From Lacisediminihabitans changchengi (GTDB taxonomy: Bacteria > Actinomycetota > Actinomycetes > Actinomycetales > Microbacteriaceae): 64,000 bases of DNA. The notes beneath the pieces were generated by a model. That model saw only the letters and a program-made list of their open reading frames with translations, had not been told where the DNA came from and did not search any database. How positions within the stretch are numbered: the first letter of the stretch is position 1; every line of letters starts with the position of its first letter. Below are positions 48,965 to 58,382 of this stretch, one piece after another. Location: assembly GCF_016634425.1 (NCBI RefSeq), contig NZ_JAEPES010000002.1, positions 372,001 to 436,000 on the forward strand, written 5' to 3'. The position numbers were made by a program, and so were the translations under genes.

Positions 48965-49759
48965 ATGCTCCGCACCGTCTCCGCCCACATGGAACTCGAC
49001 ATCTCGGGTCGCACCAGCATGGTGTTCAGTCTTGCCGTTGCCCAGGGAGCCGATCTGGCCTCAGAGCGGTTGTCGCTGAGCCTCGACGGACGCCGTATCG
49101 AACCCCGCGAACTGGTCGATCGGCACGGCTCGCGACTGCACGAACTCATCTCCGAGGCGGGACGGATGACGGTGGACTACGCCGCCGAGGTACGGGGCCA
49201 GTCATCGCCCGCGCCCGTCGACGACCTCGACCTCGTCGTCTACCTGCGCCCGAGCCGCTACTGCGAGTCCGATGTGCTCACACCGACCGCCCGCTCCGAA
49301 TTCTGGGGCTTGTCCGGCCAGGTGCTGCTGAGCGCCGTCGGCTCCTGGGTGAGCGAGCGCGTGAGCTATGTGCCCGGATCCAGCCGGGTCACGGATGGCG
49401 CGGTCGGCACGCTCCTCGCCCGTCAGGGGGTCTGCCGCGACTACGCCCACCTGGTGATCGCGCTGCTGCGGGGCATCGACGTGCCGGCGCGCATGGCCGC
49501 GGTGTACGCGCCCGGGCTCAGCCCGATGGACTTCCACGCGGTGGCGGAGGCGTACATCGACGGTCGCTGGCAGATCGTCGATGCGACCGGTCTCGCACCC
49601 CGGCAGAGCCTGGTGCGCATCTCGACCGGGAGGGATGCCGCCGACATCGCCTTCCTCACCAACCACTGGGCCGATCTCACCCTGCTCGACCTGCAGGTGC
49701 TGGCCATCGTCGACGAGCTTCCGCGCGACTCCGCGGAGCTGGCGGTACAGCTGCGCTAG
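48965..49759 (+). CDS. Transglutaminase-like cysteine protease
   Basis: A 264-residue soluble protein. The transglutaminase core is near residues 155-235: LARQGVCRDYAHLVIALLRGIDVPARMAAVYAPG (catalytic Cys), then DFHAVAEAYIDGRWQIVDATGL (His and Asp). An N-terminal beta-rich half precedes it (MLRTVSAHMELDISGRTSMVFSLAV). This matches the arylesterase/DUF-type transglutaminase proteins of actinobacteria, probably proteases or hydrolases rather than cross-linkers. CATCAT lies 6 nt before the ATG. It ends 6 bp from the convergent lipoprotein gene. Confidence 0.85.
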   Translation: MLRTVSAHMELDISGRTSMVFSLAVAQGADLASERLSLSLDGRRIEPRELVDRHGSRLHELISEAGRMTVDYAAEVRGQSSPAPVDDLDLVVYLRPSRYCESDVLTPTARSEFWGLSGQVLLSAVGSWVSERVSYVPGSSRVTDGAVGTLLARQGVCRDYAHLVIALLRGIDVPARMAAVYAPGLSPMDFHAVAEAYIDGRWQIVDATGLAPRQSLVRISTGRDAADIAFLTNHWADLTLLDLQVLAIVDELPRDSAELAVQLR

Positions 49760-49765
49760 CGGCAG

Positions 49766-50422
49766 TTAGAGAGCAGCCACCGCCGACGAGACGAGGGTGC
49801 GAGCATCCTCTGCCGTCGAGAAGTAGACGGATGTCGCGACAACCCAGTACTTGCCGTCGAACACGTCGACCCGGCCCACCTGACCGCTCGTGGAGAAGTA
49901 GGCGGAATCACCGAGGCCGCTCGCGGCGGTACCTTTCGCGGCGGACGCCTTGATGCTCGCCAGATCTGTGGCCGACGGCTGCGCGACCGCGATGGTCACG
50001 GTGTCCCCGCTGGTCTGATTCAGCCAGTTGCACGCGACGCCCTTGTCGGCCTTGGCCGTCGCTGCCGGGGTGCCGCTCTTCGGGCTGAAAGCATCGTCGA
50101 GTCCGAAGTTGGGGTTGAAGTCGTACATCGTCTGCGCGGAGACGAGCGAGCCACACGCAACGGTGACCGGGGTGCCGCCGCCGGCGACAGCGCTCGCCGA
50201 GGGGGAGGGAGATGCCGACGTGCCGCCCGCGCCTGCAGACGCCGAGGCCGACGGGGACGCGGATGCCCGCGGGGTGCTCGAGTTCGAGGCCGACGGCGTC
50301 GGCTCCGGAGCGCAGCCGGAGAGAACGACGAGCGTGAGGGATGCGACGAGGGCGAGCGGAACGACGGTGCGGAGCGGAACGACGGTGCGGAGCGGAACGA
50401 CGGTGTGGAGCGGTGAGCGCAT
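49766..50422 (-). CDS. Lipoprotein with repeat-expanded signal peptide, DUF3558-like domain
   Basis: A 218-residue lipoprotein. The signal peptide contains three copies of LRTVVP (residues 5-24, one in altered form at the start) caused by an 18-bp DNA repeat, followed by LALVASLTLVVLSGC (lipobox). A Ser/Pro/Ala linker of about 50 residues leads to a domain with VACGSLVSAQTMYDFNPNFGL and KGVACNWLNQTSGDTVTIAVA (C-x-W as in DUF3558), then DVFDGKYWVVATSVYFSTAEDARTLV. GGGGAGG precedes the ATG. Same design as 47292-47942. Confidence 0.8.
   Translation of the reverse strand: MRSPLHTVVPLRTVVPLRTVVPLALVASLTLVVLSGCAPEPTPSASNSSTPRASASPSASASAGAGGTSASPSPSASAVAGGGTPVTVACGSLVSAQTMYDFNPNFGLDDAFSPKSGTPAATAKADKGVACNWLNQTSGDTVTIAVAQPSATDLASIKASAAKGTAASGLGDSAYFSTSGQVGRVDVFDGKYWVVATSVYFSTAEDARTLVSSAVAAL
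50354..50410. repeat. 18-bp tandem repeat inside the lipoprotein signal peptide
   Basis: GAGCGGAACGACGGTGCG at 50354, 50372 and (last bases altered) 50390, then a partial unit. The length keeps the frame, adding six residues per unit to the signal peptide n-region. Confidence 0.85.
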
Positions 50423-50492
50423 GGCCCCATCCTCCCCGACGCCGGAGCCGCGGACGGCGCGGACGCGCCCGGTCCGCACGGATGACGGCCGA

Positions 50493-50507
50493 TAGAATCT
50501 CTGCGTG
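50493..50507 (+). promoter_or_regulatory. Leaderless-type -10 of argS
   Basis: TAGAAT (50493-50498) lies 6 nt before the GTG start at 50505. Confidence 0.6.
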
Positions 50508-52166
50508 ACTCCCTCCGAACTCTCCGCCCAGCTGCTCACCATCGTCGATGGCGCACTCGAGCGCCGTGGCGAGTCCACGCTTACCGTCGGCATCGACGAC
50601 GTACCGCTCGAGCGTCCGAAGAATCGCGACCATGGCGACTGGGCCTCCAATATCGCGATGAAGCTGGCGAAGCCGCTGGGGACCAACCCGCGCGCGCTCG
50701 CCGAGGAGTTGGCCGAGGGCATCCGTGCCATTGACGGCGTCGCGGCAGTGGATGTCGCCGGCCCCGGTTTCATCAACGTCACCCTCGACGCGGCAGCGGC
50801 GGGCGCTCTCGCCAAGACCATCGTCGAGACGGGCGATTCGTTCGGTACCGGCGACCTCTATCTCGGCGTGAAGATCAACCTCGAGTTCGTTTCGGCGAAC
50901 CCGACCGGCCCCATCCATCTCGGTGGCGTGCGCTGGGCTGCGGTGGGTGACAGCCTTGCCCGTATCTTCCAGGCGGAGGGCGGCGATGTCACCCGCGAGT
51001 ACTACTTCAACGACCACGGCGGCCAGATCGACCGATTCGCTCGCAGCCTGCTCGCCAGCTATCTCGGCGAGCCGACCCCGGAAGACGGCTACGGCGGCCA
51101 GTACATCCACGACATCGCGGCGCGCGTCGTCGCCGCGTTCCCGGATGACCTCGCCGTCGTCGCCCGAGACGACCAGCAGGAGATCTTCCGCTCCTACGGT
51201 GTCGACCTCATGTTCGGCGACATCAAAAAAAGCCTTCATGACTTCGGTGTCGACTTCGACGTCTACTTCCACGAGAACAACCTGCATGAGTCCGGTGCCG
51301 TGGAGAAGGCGGTCAACCGCCTTCGCGAGCTCGGTCACATCTTTGAGGCGGATGGCGCCGTCTGGTTCCGCTCCACCGAGTTCGGCGACGACAAAGACCG
51401 CGTCGTGATCAAGAGCGACGGGGAGGCCGGCTACGTGTCGGGTGACCTCGCCTACTACCTCAACAAGAGGGAGCGCGGCTTCGAGCGCAACTTCATCATG
51501 CTCGGCGCGGATCACCACGGCTACGTCAAGCGGCTGATGGCGATGACCGCGGCCTTCGACGACGAACCGTACGTGAACCTCGAGGTGCTCATCGGCCAGA
51601 TGGTCAACCTGCTCAAGGACGGCACGCCGCAGCGGATGAGCAAGCGCGCGGGCACCGTCGTGGTGCTCGAGGACCTGGTGGAGGCCGTCGGGGTCGACGC
51701 TGCGCGATACGCGCTGGTGCGGTCATCCAGCGACTCGCAGCTCGACATCGACCTCGACCTGCTCACCAAACGCACCAATGACAACCCGGTCTACTACGTG
51801 CAGTACGCGCACGCCCGCACCCGGTCGGTGGCACGCAACGCGGCGGCGAGTGGGGTGGATCGCAGTGCTTTCGACGCGGCGCTGCTCACCGACCCGACCG
51901 AGAGTACGCTGCTGGGCGTTCTCGCCGAATACCCGCGCATCGTGCGTCAGGCTGCCGAACTGCGCGAGCCGCACCGGGTCGCCCGCTATGCCGAAGAGCT
52001 CGCCGGCACCTACCACCGCTGGTACGACAGCTGCCGGGTAACGCCGCTCGGCGACGAGCCGGTCACCGACCTTCACCGCACCCGCCTCTGGCTCAACGAC
52101 GCGACCGGCCAGGTGCTGCGCAATGCGCTCGGCCTGCTCGGCGTCAGCGCGCCGGAGCGGATGTAG
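50505..52166 (+). CDS. argS: Arginyl-tRNA synthetase
   Basis: A 553-residue class Ia synthetase charging tRNA-Arg. The N-terminal Add1 domain (1-110) is followed by [28 protein letters not shown], which holds the HIGH-equivalent HLGG. The KMSKS-equivalent is [16 protein letters not shown] near residue 380. The DALR anticodon-binding domain ends [20 protein letters not shown] and [21 protein letters not shown], typical of bacterial ArgRS. It heads the conserved argS-lysA-hom-thrC-thrB-rho block. A tRNA-Arg gene lies 2.3 kb upstream. Confidence 0.97.
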   Translation: MTPSELSAQLLTIVDGALERRGESTLTVGIDDVPLERPKNRDHGDWASNIAMKLAKPLGTNPRALAEELAEGIRAIDGVAAVDVAGPGFINVTLDAAAAGALAKTIVETGDSFGTGDLYLGVKINLEFVSANPTGPIHLGGVRWAAVGDSLARIFQAEGGDVTREYYFNDHGGQIDRFARSLLASYLGEPTPEDGYGGQYIHDIAARVVAAFPDDLAVVARDDQQEIFRSYGVDLMFGDIKKSLHDFGVDFDVYFHENNLHESGAVEKAVNRLRELGHIFEADGAVWFRSTEFGDDKDRVVIKSDGEAGYVSGDLAYYLNKRERGFERNFIMLGADHHGYVKRLMAMTAAFDDEPYVNLEVLIGQMVNLLKDGTPQRMSKRAGTVVVLEDLVEAVGVDAARYALVRSSSDSQLDIDLDLLTKRTNDNPVYYVQYAHARTRSVARNAAASGVDRSAFDAALLTDPTESTLLGVLAEYPRIVRQAAELREPHRVARYAEELAGTYHRWYDSCRVTPLGDEPVTDLHRTRLWLNDATGQVLRNALGLLGVSAPERM

Positions 52167-52168
52167 CG

Positions 52169-52218
52169 GGAGCAGTGCGGATGACGGAGCAGTGCGGATG
52201 ACGGAGCAGTGCGGATGA
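52169..52218 (+). promoter_or_regulatory. Tandem start modules with two six-codon uORFs before the LmeA-like gene
   Basis: A 17-bp unit GGAGCAGTGCGGATGAC occurs three times (from 52169, 52186 and 52203). Each gives GGAG, 8 nt, ATG at 52181, 52198 and 52215. The first two ATGs read M-T-E-Q-C-G-stop, and each TGA overlaps the next ATG (ATGA). The third ATG starts the gene. Confidence 0.8.
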
Positions 52219-53030
52219 CGGAGAGCATCGAGACGATAGAGATCATCGAGGTCGCGCCGGTGAAGCGGCGTCGGCGTCGGTGGCCGATCGTTCTCGCCGT
52301 GGTGGTCGTCGTGCTCATCGTGGTCGTCGTCGTCGCAGACTTCGTCGCCCGCGGCTTTGCAGAGCGGCTGATCGCCGACAAGGCACGCACCGCGCTCGGA
52401 GTGTCGGCATCCACTCCGCTCGAGGTGACGGTTGGCGGTGGACCGGTACTGCTCCAGGCCGCCGGCGGAAAGCTCGACGATGTGCGCATCGAGGCCCCGG
52501 GGCTCTCGGTGGGCGACCTGCGCGGCGATGCCGTGCTGACCGTTCACGGAGTGCCGTTCGACCAATCGAAACCGCTCGACACCGCCGACCTCCGCTTCTC
52601 GACCGACGACACGGGGCTCAGCAGCCTGATCTCGGGTCTGACTAAGGGCCAGGATCTGCCGGTCACGATCTCCGGCGTCACCATCGCGAAGGGTGCGGTC
52701 CAGCTCGCCACCGAGGTTCCGGTGTTCGGCGCCAAGATCCCGGCCGCGATCGCCGTGGCCCCGGGCGCCAAGGGCGGCCAGATCACCCTCACCCCGACGT
52801 CGTTCTCCATCAGCGGGGCGACCTTCACCCCCGCCGACGTGTCGAAGAACCTCGGCACGCTCGGCACCGAGCTCGCTCAGACCCGCACGATCTGCGTGGC
52901 GAATCAGCTGCCGAAGGGCTTCCGGCTCGAGAGCTTGCGGGTCAGTGGCAGCGATCTGGTGCTGGGAGTGACCGCAAAGTCGGTTGTGCTCGGCTCCGAG
53001 TTGTTCCACTCCAAGGGCAGCTGCCCCTAG
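52215..53030 (+). CDS. LmeA-like (DUF2993) phospholipid-binding domain protein
   Basis: A 271-residue protein: basic cytoplasmic start (PVKRRRRRWP), one membrane anchor (residues 20-40) and an extracytoplasmic DUF2993 domain with FVARGFAERLIADKARTALG, GGPVLLQAAGGKLDDVRIEAPGLSVGDL and DLRFSTDDTGLSSLISG. The related mycobacterial LmeA binds phospholipid and supports lipomannan maturation. The C-terminus contains TICVANQLPKGFRLESLRVSGSDLVLGVT, the usual end of the family. Whether it acts on lipoglycans in this organism is not shown. Translation may be governed by the two short uORFs in front of it. Confidence 0.82.
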   Translation: MTESIETIEIIEVAPVKRRRRRWPIVLAVVVVVLIVVVVVADFVARGFAERLIADKARTALGVSASTPLEVTVGGGPVLLQAAGGKLDDVRIEAPGLSVGDLRGDAVLTVHGVPFDQSKPLDTADLRFSTDDTGLSSLISGLTKGQDLPVTISGVTIAKGAVQLATEVPVFGAKIPAAIAVAPGAKGGQITLTPTSFSISGATFTPADVSKNLGTLGTELAQTRTICVANQLPKGFRLESLRVSGSDLVLGVTAKSVVLGSELFHSKGSCP

Positions 53031-53040
53031 CCTGCCCGCC

Positions 53041-53097
53041 GAGTCTTCACGTACGGCTCTTCGTTCGCCGTCGAAGCGCCGCCGTTCGTGAAGACTC
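53041..53097. repeat. Long hairpin after the LmeA-like gene
   Basis: GAGTCTTCACGTACGGC (53041-53057) pairs with GCCGTTCGTGAAGACTC (53081-53097) with one mismatch across 17 bp. It starts 11 bp after the stop codon. No T-run follows, so it may be a Rho-assisted end or a dispersed palindrome. Confidence 0.65.
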
Positions 53098-53228
53098 GCG
53101 CAACAACTCGCGCACCGAGAGCCGCGCGCGGGCGGCCTGATCCGCACGTAATAAGCTTCAGGAACGCCGCTGGCCCGGTCCGGCGCTTTCCCCGTGTAAC
53201 CGTTTCCCGACCATCACTTCGAGGTACC

Positions 53229-54710
53229 GTGTCAGCCAATCCGCTCGCTCCCGACTGGCTTGCGCTGCCGGTCGACGCCAACGACCTGCCTGATACCGTG
53301 TGGCCTGCCCATGCCGAGCGGGCTGCCACCGGAGAGCTGGTCATCGGCGGAGTGACCGCCGCAGCTCTCGCCGCCGAGTTCGGAACACCGCTCTTCGTGA
53401 TGGACGAGTGGGATGTCCGCGACCGCGCCGCTTCTGCCCGCGCCGCCTTCGACCGTGAGTTCGCTCGCATCGGAACCACCGCGAAGGTCTACTACGCCGC
53501 CAAGGCGTTTCTCTCCGCCGAGGTCGCCCGCTGGGTCGACGAGGCGGGGCTCTACATTGACGTCTGCAGCGGGGGAGAACTCGCCGTCGCTCTGGCCGCG
53601 GGCATCGAGCCTGCTCGCCTCGGCTTCCACGGCAACAACAAATCGGTCGCCGAGATCGAGCGCGCCGTCGGCGTGGGCATCGGCGTCATCGTGATCGACA
53701 GTCTGATCGAGATCGGTCGGGTCGCCGACGCCGCGGCCAGAGCCGGTCGCGTGCAGAAAGTGCGGCTGCGCACCAACAGCGGGGTTCACGCCCACACCCA
53801 CGAATACCTCGCCACCGCGCGCGAGGACCAGAAGTTCGGAATCGCCCTGGCCGATACGGTGGCGGCGGTCGCCGACATCCGTTCGCACGATTCGCTCGAG
53901 TTCCTCGGGCTGCACGCGCACATCGGCTCACAGATCTTCGAGCCGGACGGCTTCGTCGAGTCGGCTCGGCGCCTACTTTCACTGCAAGCCGAGTTGCTCA
54001 CGACCGGGCCCGTTCCCGAGCTGAATCTAGGCGGCGGCTTCGGAATTGCGTACACGGCAGCGGAGGAGGCCCTGCCGATCGAACAGATCGCCGTGGCGCT
54101 GGCCGACATCGTCGCCGCCGAGTGCGCGCGCCTCGGCATCGCGGTGCCGGTCGTCGCGGTGGAGCCCGGCCGGTCGATTGTCGGCCCGTCCACCGTGACC
54201 CTGTACGAGGTGGGCACGATCAAAGACGTTCTGGTGAGCGATGCGTCCGATGGCGCGAGCGGCGAGGACGTGTTTCGCAAGTACGTCTCCGTCGACGGCG
54301 GCATGAGCGACAACGCCCGCCCCGCCCTCTACGAGGCTGATTACACCGCCCGCCTGGCGAACCGGGTCTCGGATGCCGCTCCCGCGCTCGTGCGCGTCGC
54401 CGGCAAGCACTGCGAGAGCGGCGATATCGTCGTGCGCGCGGACTACCTCCCCGGTGACGTCGCCGCGGGAGACCTGCTCGCGGTCGCCGCCACCGGCGCC
54501 TACTGCTGGTCTCTGTCGAGCAACTACAACTATCTCGGCCGACCCGCCGTCGTCGCGGTGCGTGACGGAGCTGCGCGCGTGATCGTGCGCGGGGAGACCG
54601 AGGCCGACCTGCTCGCTCGCGATGCCGGCATCCACCCGCCCACTATTCACAGCACTGCCAATCAGAACACTGCCGCCGCCAACGCCGCACCCACGAACGG
54701 AGCACGATGA
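53229..54710 (+). CDS. lysA: Diaminopimelate decarboxylase
   Basis: A 493-residue PLP enzyme of alanine racemase-like fold III making lysine from meso-diaminopimelate. The PLP lysine is in KVYYAAKAFLSAEVARWV (near residue 85). HGNNKS, GLHAHIGSQIFE, LNLGGGFGIAY, EPGRSIVG and KYVSVDGGMSDNARPALYEA follow in the standard order. HCESGDIVVRADYLPGDVAAGDLL has the catalytic Cys. I select GTG at 53229, five bases after GAGG. Longer readings add Arg-rich non-conserved sequence. The stop overlaps the hom ATG by 4 bp. The Ala/Asn/Thr-rich tail is not conserved. Confidence 0.94.
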   Translation: MSANPLAPDWLALPVDANDLPDTVWPAHAERAATGELVIGGVTAAALAAEFGTPLFVMDEWDVRDRAASARAAFDREFARIGTTAKVYYAAKAFLSAEVARWVDEAGLYIDVCSGGELAVALAAGIEPARLGFHGNNKSVAEIERAVGVGIGVIVIDSLIEIGRVADAAARAGRVQKVRLRTNSGVHAHTHEYLATAREDQKFGIALADTVAAVADIRSHDSLEFLGLHAHIGSQIFEPDGFVESARRLLSLQAELLTTGPVPELNLGGGFGIAYTAAEEALPIEQIAVALADIVAAECARLGIAVPVVAVEPGRSIVGPSTVTLYEVGTIKDVLVSDASDGASGEDVFRKYVSVDGGMSDNARPALYEADYTARLANRVSDAAPALVRVAGKHCESGDIVVRADYLPGDVAAGDLLAVAATGAYCWSLSSNYNYLGRPAVVAVRDGAARVIVRGETEADLLARDAGIHPPTIHSTANQNTAAANAAPTNGAR

Positions 54711-56026
54711 TCGAGTACCGCAACCTCCGGGTAGCACTTCTGGGGGCCGGATCGGTCGGTGCGCAGGTAGCGTCGCTGCTGCTCGAGCACGGTCCGGAGT
54801 TGGCCACCCGCGCCGGCGCTGGCCTCGAACTGGTCGGCATCGCCGTGCGAGACCTCGACGCACCGCGCACCGCCGACCTGCCACGCGAACTGTTCACCAC
54901 CGACGCCGAATCGCTCATCCTCGGCGCCGACATAGTCATCGAGCTGATGGGCGGCATCGAGCCGGCCCGCACGCTCATTCTGCAGGCGCTCGGTTCCGGT
55001 GCCGACGTCATCACCGGCAACAAGGCGCTGCTGGCGACCCACGGCCCAGAGCTGTTCGAGATGGCCGAGCAGGTCGGCGCGCAGCTGTACTACGAGGCCG
55101 CGGTCGCTGGCGCGATTCCTATCATCCGGCCGCTGCGCGACAGCCTGGCCGGCGATCGCATCAAGCGCATCCTCGGCATCGTCAACGGCACCACCAACTT
55201 CATCCTCGACCGCATGGACACCGCGGGGGAGAGCCTCGAGCAGGCGCTCGCCACGGCCACCGACCTCGGGTACGCGGAGAAGTCGGACCCGTCCGCCGAC
55301 ATCGAGGGCTTCGATGCCGCACAGAAGACGGCGATCCTCGCGAGCCTCGCCTTCCACACCACGGTGCCGCTCGACCTGGTCTACCGCGAAGGCATCACCG
55401 GCGTGACGTTGGCCGAGGTCGAGGCCGCCAAGCGCGCCGGGTATGTCGTCAAACTGCTGGCAATCTGCGAACGGCTGACGGATGCCGACGGGGTCGAGGG
55501 TGTGTCGGCCCGGGTCTACCCGGCGCTCGTGCCCCGCTCGCATCCGCTTGCCGCCGTCCATGGCGCCAAGAACGCGGTGTTCATCGAGGCCGAGGCCGCG
55601 GGCGACCTGATGTTCTACGGTGCGGGTGCCGGCGGAGTCGAGACGGCCTCGGCCGTGCTCGGCGACCTGGTGTCGGCAGCGCGCCGTCATGTCATCGGCG
55701 GCCCCGGGGTCGCGGAGTCGACCCACGCCAACCTGCCGATCCTTCCGATCTCCCACGTCACCACCCGATACCAGATCACGCTGTCGGTGACCGACGAGCC
55801 GGGTGTGCTCGCCTCCGTCGCGACGCTGTTCAGCGAGCACGGGGTGTCGGTGGAGGCCGTTACGCAATCGGTCAGCTCCAGCGAAGAGGGTGCGCACCCC
55901 ACCGCTACCCTGGTGATCGGCACGCACGAGGCGTCGGAAGCCGCGCTCGCAGCGACGGTCGCCGCGCTCGGCGAGAGCGCCGTCGTCAGTCATGTCACGT
56001 CCGTCCTCCGAGTAGAAGGTTCCTGA
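54707..56026 (+). CDS. hom: Homoserine dehydrogenase
   Basis: A 439-residue enzyme reducing aspartate semialdehyde to homoserine. The NAD(P) domain starts [23 protein letters not shown]. The catalytic region has ANKALL-like [29 protein letters not shown], and [41 protein letters not shown] carries the key catalytic Asp and Lys. A C-terminal ACT domain ([28 protein letters not shown]) is typical for feedback inhibition by threonine. The product feeds ThrB in this operon and MetX at 11355. thrC begins one base after the stop. Confidence 0.95.
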   Translation: MIEYRNLRVALLGAGSVGAQVASLLLEHGPELATRAGAGLELVGIAVRDLDAPRTADLPRELFTTDAESLILGADIVIELMGGIEPARTLILQALGSGADVITGNKALLATHGPELFEMAEQVGAQLYYEAAVAGAIPIIRPLRDSLAGDRIKRILGIVNGTTNFILDRMDTAGESLEQALATATDLGYAEKSDPSADIEGFDAAQKTAILASLAFHTTVPLDLVYREGITGVTLAEVEAAKRAGYVVKLLAICERLTDADGVEGVSARVYPALVPRSHPLAAVHGAKNAVFIEAEAAGDLMFYGAGAGGVETASAVLGDLVSAARRHVIGGPGVAESTHANLPILPISHVTTRYQITLSVTDEPGVLASVATLFSEHGVSVEAVTQSVSSSEEGAHPTATLVIGTHEASEAALAATVAALGESAVVSHVTSVLRVEGS

Positions 56027-56027
56027 A

Positions 56028-57110
56028 TTGGCTCACCAGTGGCGCGGAGTTCTCCGCGAATATGCAGACCGCCTCGACATCTCTGATGCGACGCCGATCA
56101 TCACCCTGGGGGAGGGTGGCACGCCGCTGATCCCCGCGCCGGCGCTCTCCGCGCGCACCGGTGCGAACGTCTACGTGAAGTTCGAGGGGATGAACCCGAC
56201 CGGGTCGTTCAAAGACCGCGGCATGACCATGGCGATCTCGAAGGCCGTCGAGCACGGCGCGAAAGCAGTGATCTGCGCCTCGACCGGCAACACTTCCGCC
56301 AGCGCCGCAGCGTACGCAGCGCACGCCGGCATCACCGCGGCCGTGCTGGTTCCCGAGGGCAAGATCGCGCTCGGCAAGCTCAGCCAGGCGATCGCGCACA
56401 ACGCGGAGCTGCTGCAGATCCAGGGCAACTTCGACGACTGTCTCGATATCGCTCGCGAACTCGCCGCGAACTACCCGGTTCACCTCGTCAACTCGGTCAA
56501 CCCCGACCGCATCGAGGGGCAGAAGACGGCAGCCTTCGAGGTCGTGGAGACGCTCGAAGACGCCCCGGACATCCACATCGTCCCGGTCGGCAACGCCGGC
56601 AACTACACGGCGTACCACCGCGGCTACCGTGAGGAGCTCGACCGCGGCGTGAGCACGAAGCTGCCCCGCATGTTCGGATTCCAGGCCGCGGGCAGCGCCC
56701 CGATCGTGCTCGGCGCGATCGTGAAGAATCCCGACACCATCGCCAGCGCCATCCGCATCGGCAACCCGGCCTCCTGGGAGCTCGCCCTCGCTGCCCAGGC
56801 CGACAGCGACGGCTACTTCGGCGCGATCAGCGACGACAAGATCCTCGAGGCACACCGCATCCTCTCTGCCGAGGTCGGCATCTTCGTCGAGCCTGCCTCC
56901 GCGATCAGCGTCGCCGGACTGCTCGAGCGCGCCGAGGCCGGTCAGATCCCGCGCGGCGCGACCGTCGTGCTCACCGTCACCGGCCATGGGCTGAAAGACC
57001 CGCAGTGGGCGCTCCGCGGCAAGGACGGCGTGGATGTCGCCCCCACGGTGGTCGCGAACGATACCGCCGAGGTGGCCGGCGTGCTCGGCCTCGCCAAGGT
57101 CGCCGGATGA
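56028..57110 (+). CDS. thrC: Threonine synthase
   Basis: A 360-residue PLP enzyme (fold type II) making threonine from phosphohomoserine. The PLP lysine is in [18 protein letters not shown] (near residue 62), followed by [17 protein letters not shown] and [16 protein letters not shown] (phosphate-binding). The length of about 350 and the start [15 protein letters not shown] are those of the shorter actinobacterial ThrC. The TTG at 56028 has AAGG eight bases before it and directly follows the hom stop; it is an unusual start but fixed by alignment to family members. It overlaps thrB by 4 bp. Confidence 0.95.
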   Translation: MAHQWRGVLREYADRLDISDATPIITLGEGGTPLIPAPALSARTGANVYVKFEGMNPTGSFKDRGMTMAISKAVEHGAKAVICASTGNTSASAAAYAAHAGITAAVLVPEGKIALGKLSQAIAHNAELLQIQGNFDDCLDIARELAANYPVHLVNSVNPDRIEGQKTAAFEVVETLEDAPDIHIVPVGNAGNYTAYHRGYREELDRGVSTKLPRMFGFQAAGSAPIVLGAIVKNPDTIASAIRIGNPASWELALAAQADSDGYFGAISDDKILEAHRILSAEVGIFVEPASAISVAGLLERAEAGQIPRGATVVLTVTGHGLKDPQWALRGKDGVDVAPTVVANDTAEVAGVLGLAKVAG

Positions 57111-58165
57111 CTCAGCCCGGCGCCGATCCGACCGTTGTTGCTTCGAACGGCGCCGCTCAGCCTGTTGCCGCTCAGCCTGTCGCCGCTCAGCCCGTCGCCG
57201 CATCTGCCGCTCCGTCCGCCGAGCCGACCGCGGAGCTGATCGGCCGTTCCGTCACCGTTCGCGTGCCCGCGACCACGGCGAACCTCGGCCCCGGATTCGA
57301 CACTCTTGGCCTCGCCCTGGCCGTGTACGACGAGCTGACCGTCACCGCGCGAGAAACGCCGGGCGCGACCGTCGAGGTCATCGGTGTCGGCGCGGGGGAG
57401 GTTTCGACCGACGAGACGAACCTCGTCGTGCGAGCGATCGCCTACACCTTCGCTGCCTACTCTCAGCCGCTGCCGGGTCTCGATCTGATTGCGCGCAACG
57501 CCATCCCGCACGGCCGCGGCCTCGGGTCGTCCGGGGCGGCGATCGTCTCCGGCATCATGGCGGCCAAGGGCCTGCTCAGCGGGATCGTCGAGATCGACTC
57601 CAACGCCCTTCTCGCCCTCGCCACGACCCTCGAAGGTCATCCCGACAACGTCGCCCCCGCCCTGTTCGGCGGACTCACCATCGCCTGGACGACGGATGCC
57701 GGCCCGCAGCACAAGAAACTGATCGTCCACCGCGGTGTCTCCCCGCTCATCGCGGTGCCGGGCTTCACGATGTCGACGGAACTGGCGCGCAGTCTGCGGC
57801 CGGCATCCGTTCCGCACGAGGACGCGATCTTCAACGTCTCGCGGTCGGCTCTGCTCATCGCCGCGCTCATCCAGAGCCCGGAACTGTTGCTCGCCGCGAC
57901 CGAGGACAGGCTTCACCAGAGCTATCGCGCCGCCGCCATGCCGGAGACCGAATCGCTCATCGGCGATCTTCGCGCGCGGGGCCTTCCCGCGGTGGTTTCG
58001 GGGGCAGGTCCGTCGATCCTGGTGCTGTGCAGTGACCCCGCGCAGCGACTTCTGGCCGCCGAAGTGATCGCGGAGCACGACGGCACGCCGTGGGAATCGC
58101 TGCTACTGGCCGTCGACTTCAAAGGTGCTACAGTGACAATGCACCCGGTAGAAACCTCGGCATAG
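57107..58165 (+). CDS. thrB: Homoserine kinase
   Basis: A 352-residue GHMP kinase. The N-terminal 40 residues are a non-conserved Ala/Pro-rich arm with three QPVAA units. The fold starts [30 protein letters not shown]. The ATP loop is [24 protein letters not shown] (near residue 135). [19 protein letters not shown] and [10 protein letters not shown] close the active site. It phosphorylates homoserine for ThrC. The start ATG 57107 overlaps thrC's stop (ATGA). The repeats at 57155-57199 come from 15-bp DNA units and sit outside the conserved fold. Confidence 0.94.
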   Translation: MTQPGADPTVVASNGAAQPVAAQPVAAQPVAASAAPSAEPTAELIGRSVTVRVPATTANLGPGFDTLGLALAVYDELTVTARETPGATVEVIGVGAGEVSTDETNLVVRAIAYTFAAYSQPLPGLDLIARNAIPHGRGLGSSGAAIVSGIMAAKGLLSGIVEIDSNALLALATTLEGHPDNVAPALFGGLTIAWTTDAGPQHKKLIVHRGVSPLIAVPGFTMSTELARSLRPASVPHEDAIFNVSRSALLIAALIQSPELLLAATEDRLHQSYRAAAMPETESLIGDLRARGLPAVVSGAGPSILVLCSDPAQRLLAAEVIAEHDGTPWESLLLAVDFKGATVTMHPVETSA

Positions 58166-58382
58166 TCGAGTTCCCGAGCCGCAAGTTACAAGGACTGCGC
58201 TTCTCAGGCCAGCCCATCACCAGCACTCGCTCAACGCTTTCCACACATTGCACGAAGCCTCTGCACATCACCGAGCGGCCCCGCGCAATTCACGCAGGAT
58301 GGCCGCGAACGACAAGCTCTCCCGCAAGCATGCATCACGCCATCAGGCGAAGCTCTTGTGAGGGGAAAGGAACACACCCCTA
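58166..58382 (+). promoter_or_regulatory. rho leader region, C-rich and G-poor
   Basis: 217 bp of untranslated sequence. From about 58205 to 58290 C clearly exceeds G and there are few stable stems, as expected for a Rho utilisation (rut) site. Rho is often autoregulated by early termination in its leader. AAGGA lies about 12 nt before the GTG start. Confidence 0.45.

Noticed and set aside
48126..52166. Functional link between tRNA-Arg(CCG) and argS
   Set aside because: They lie 2.3 kb apart on opposite strands with several unrelated genes between them, so proximity is probably chance.
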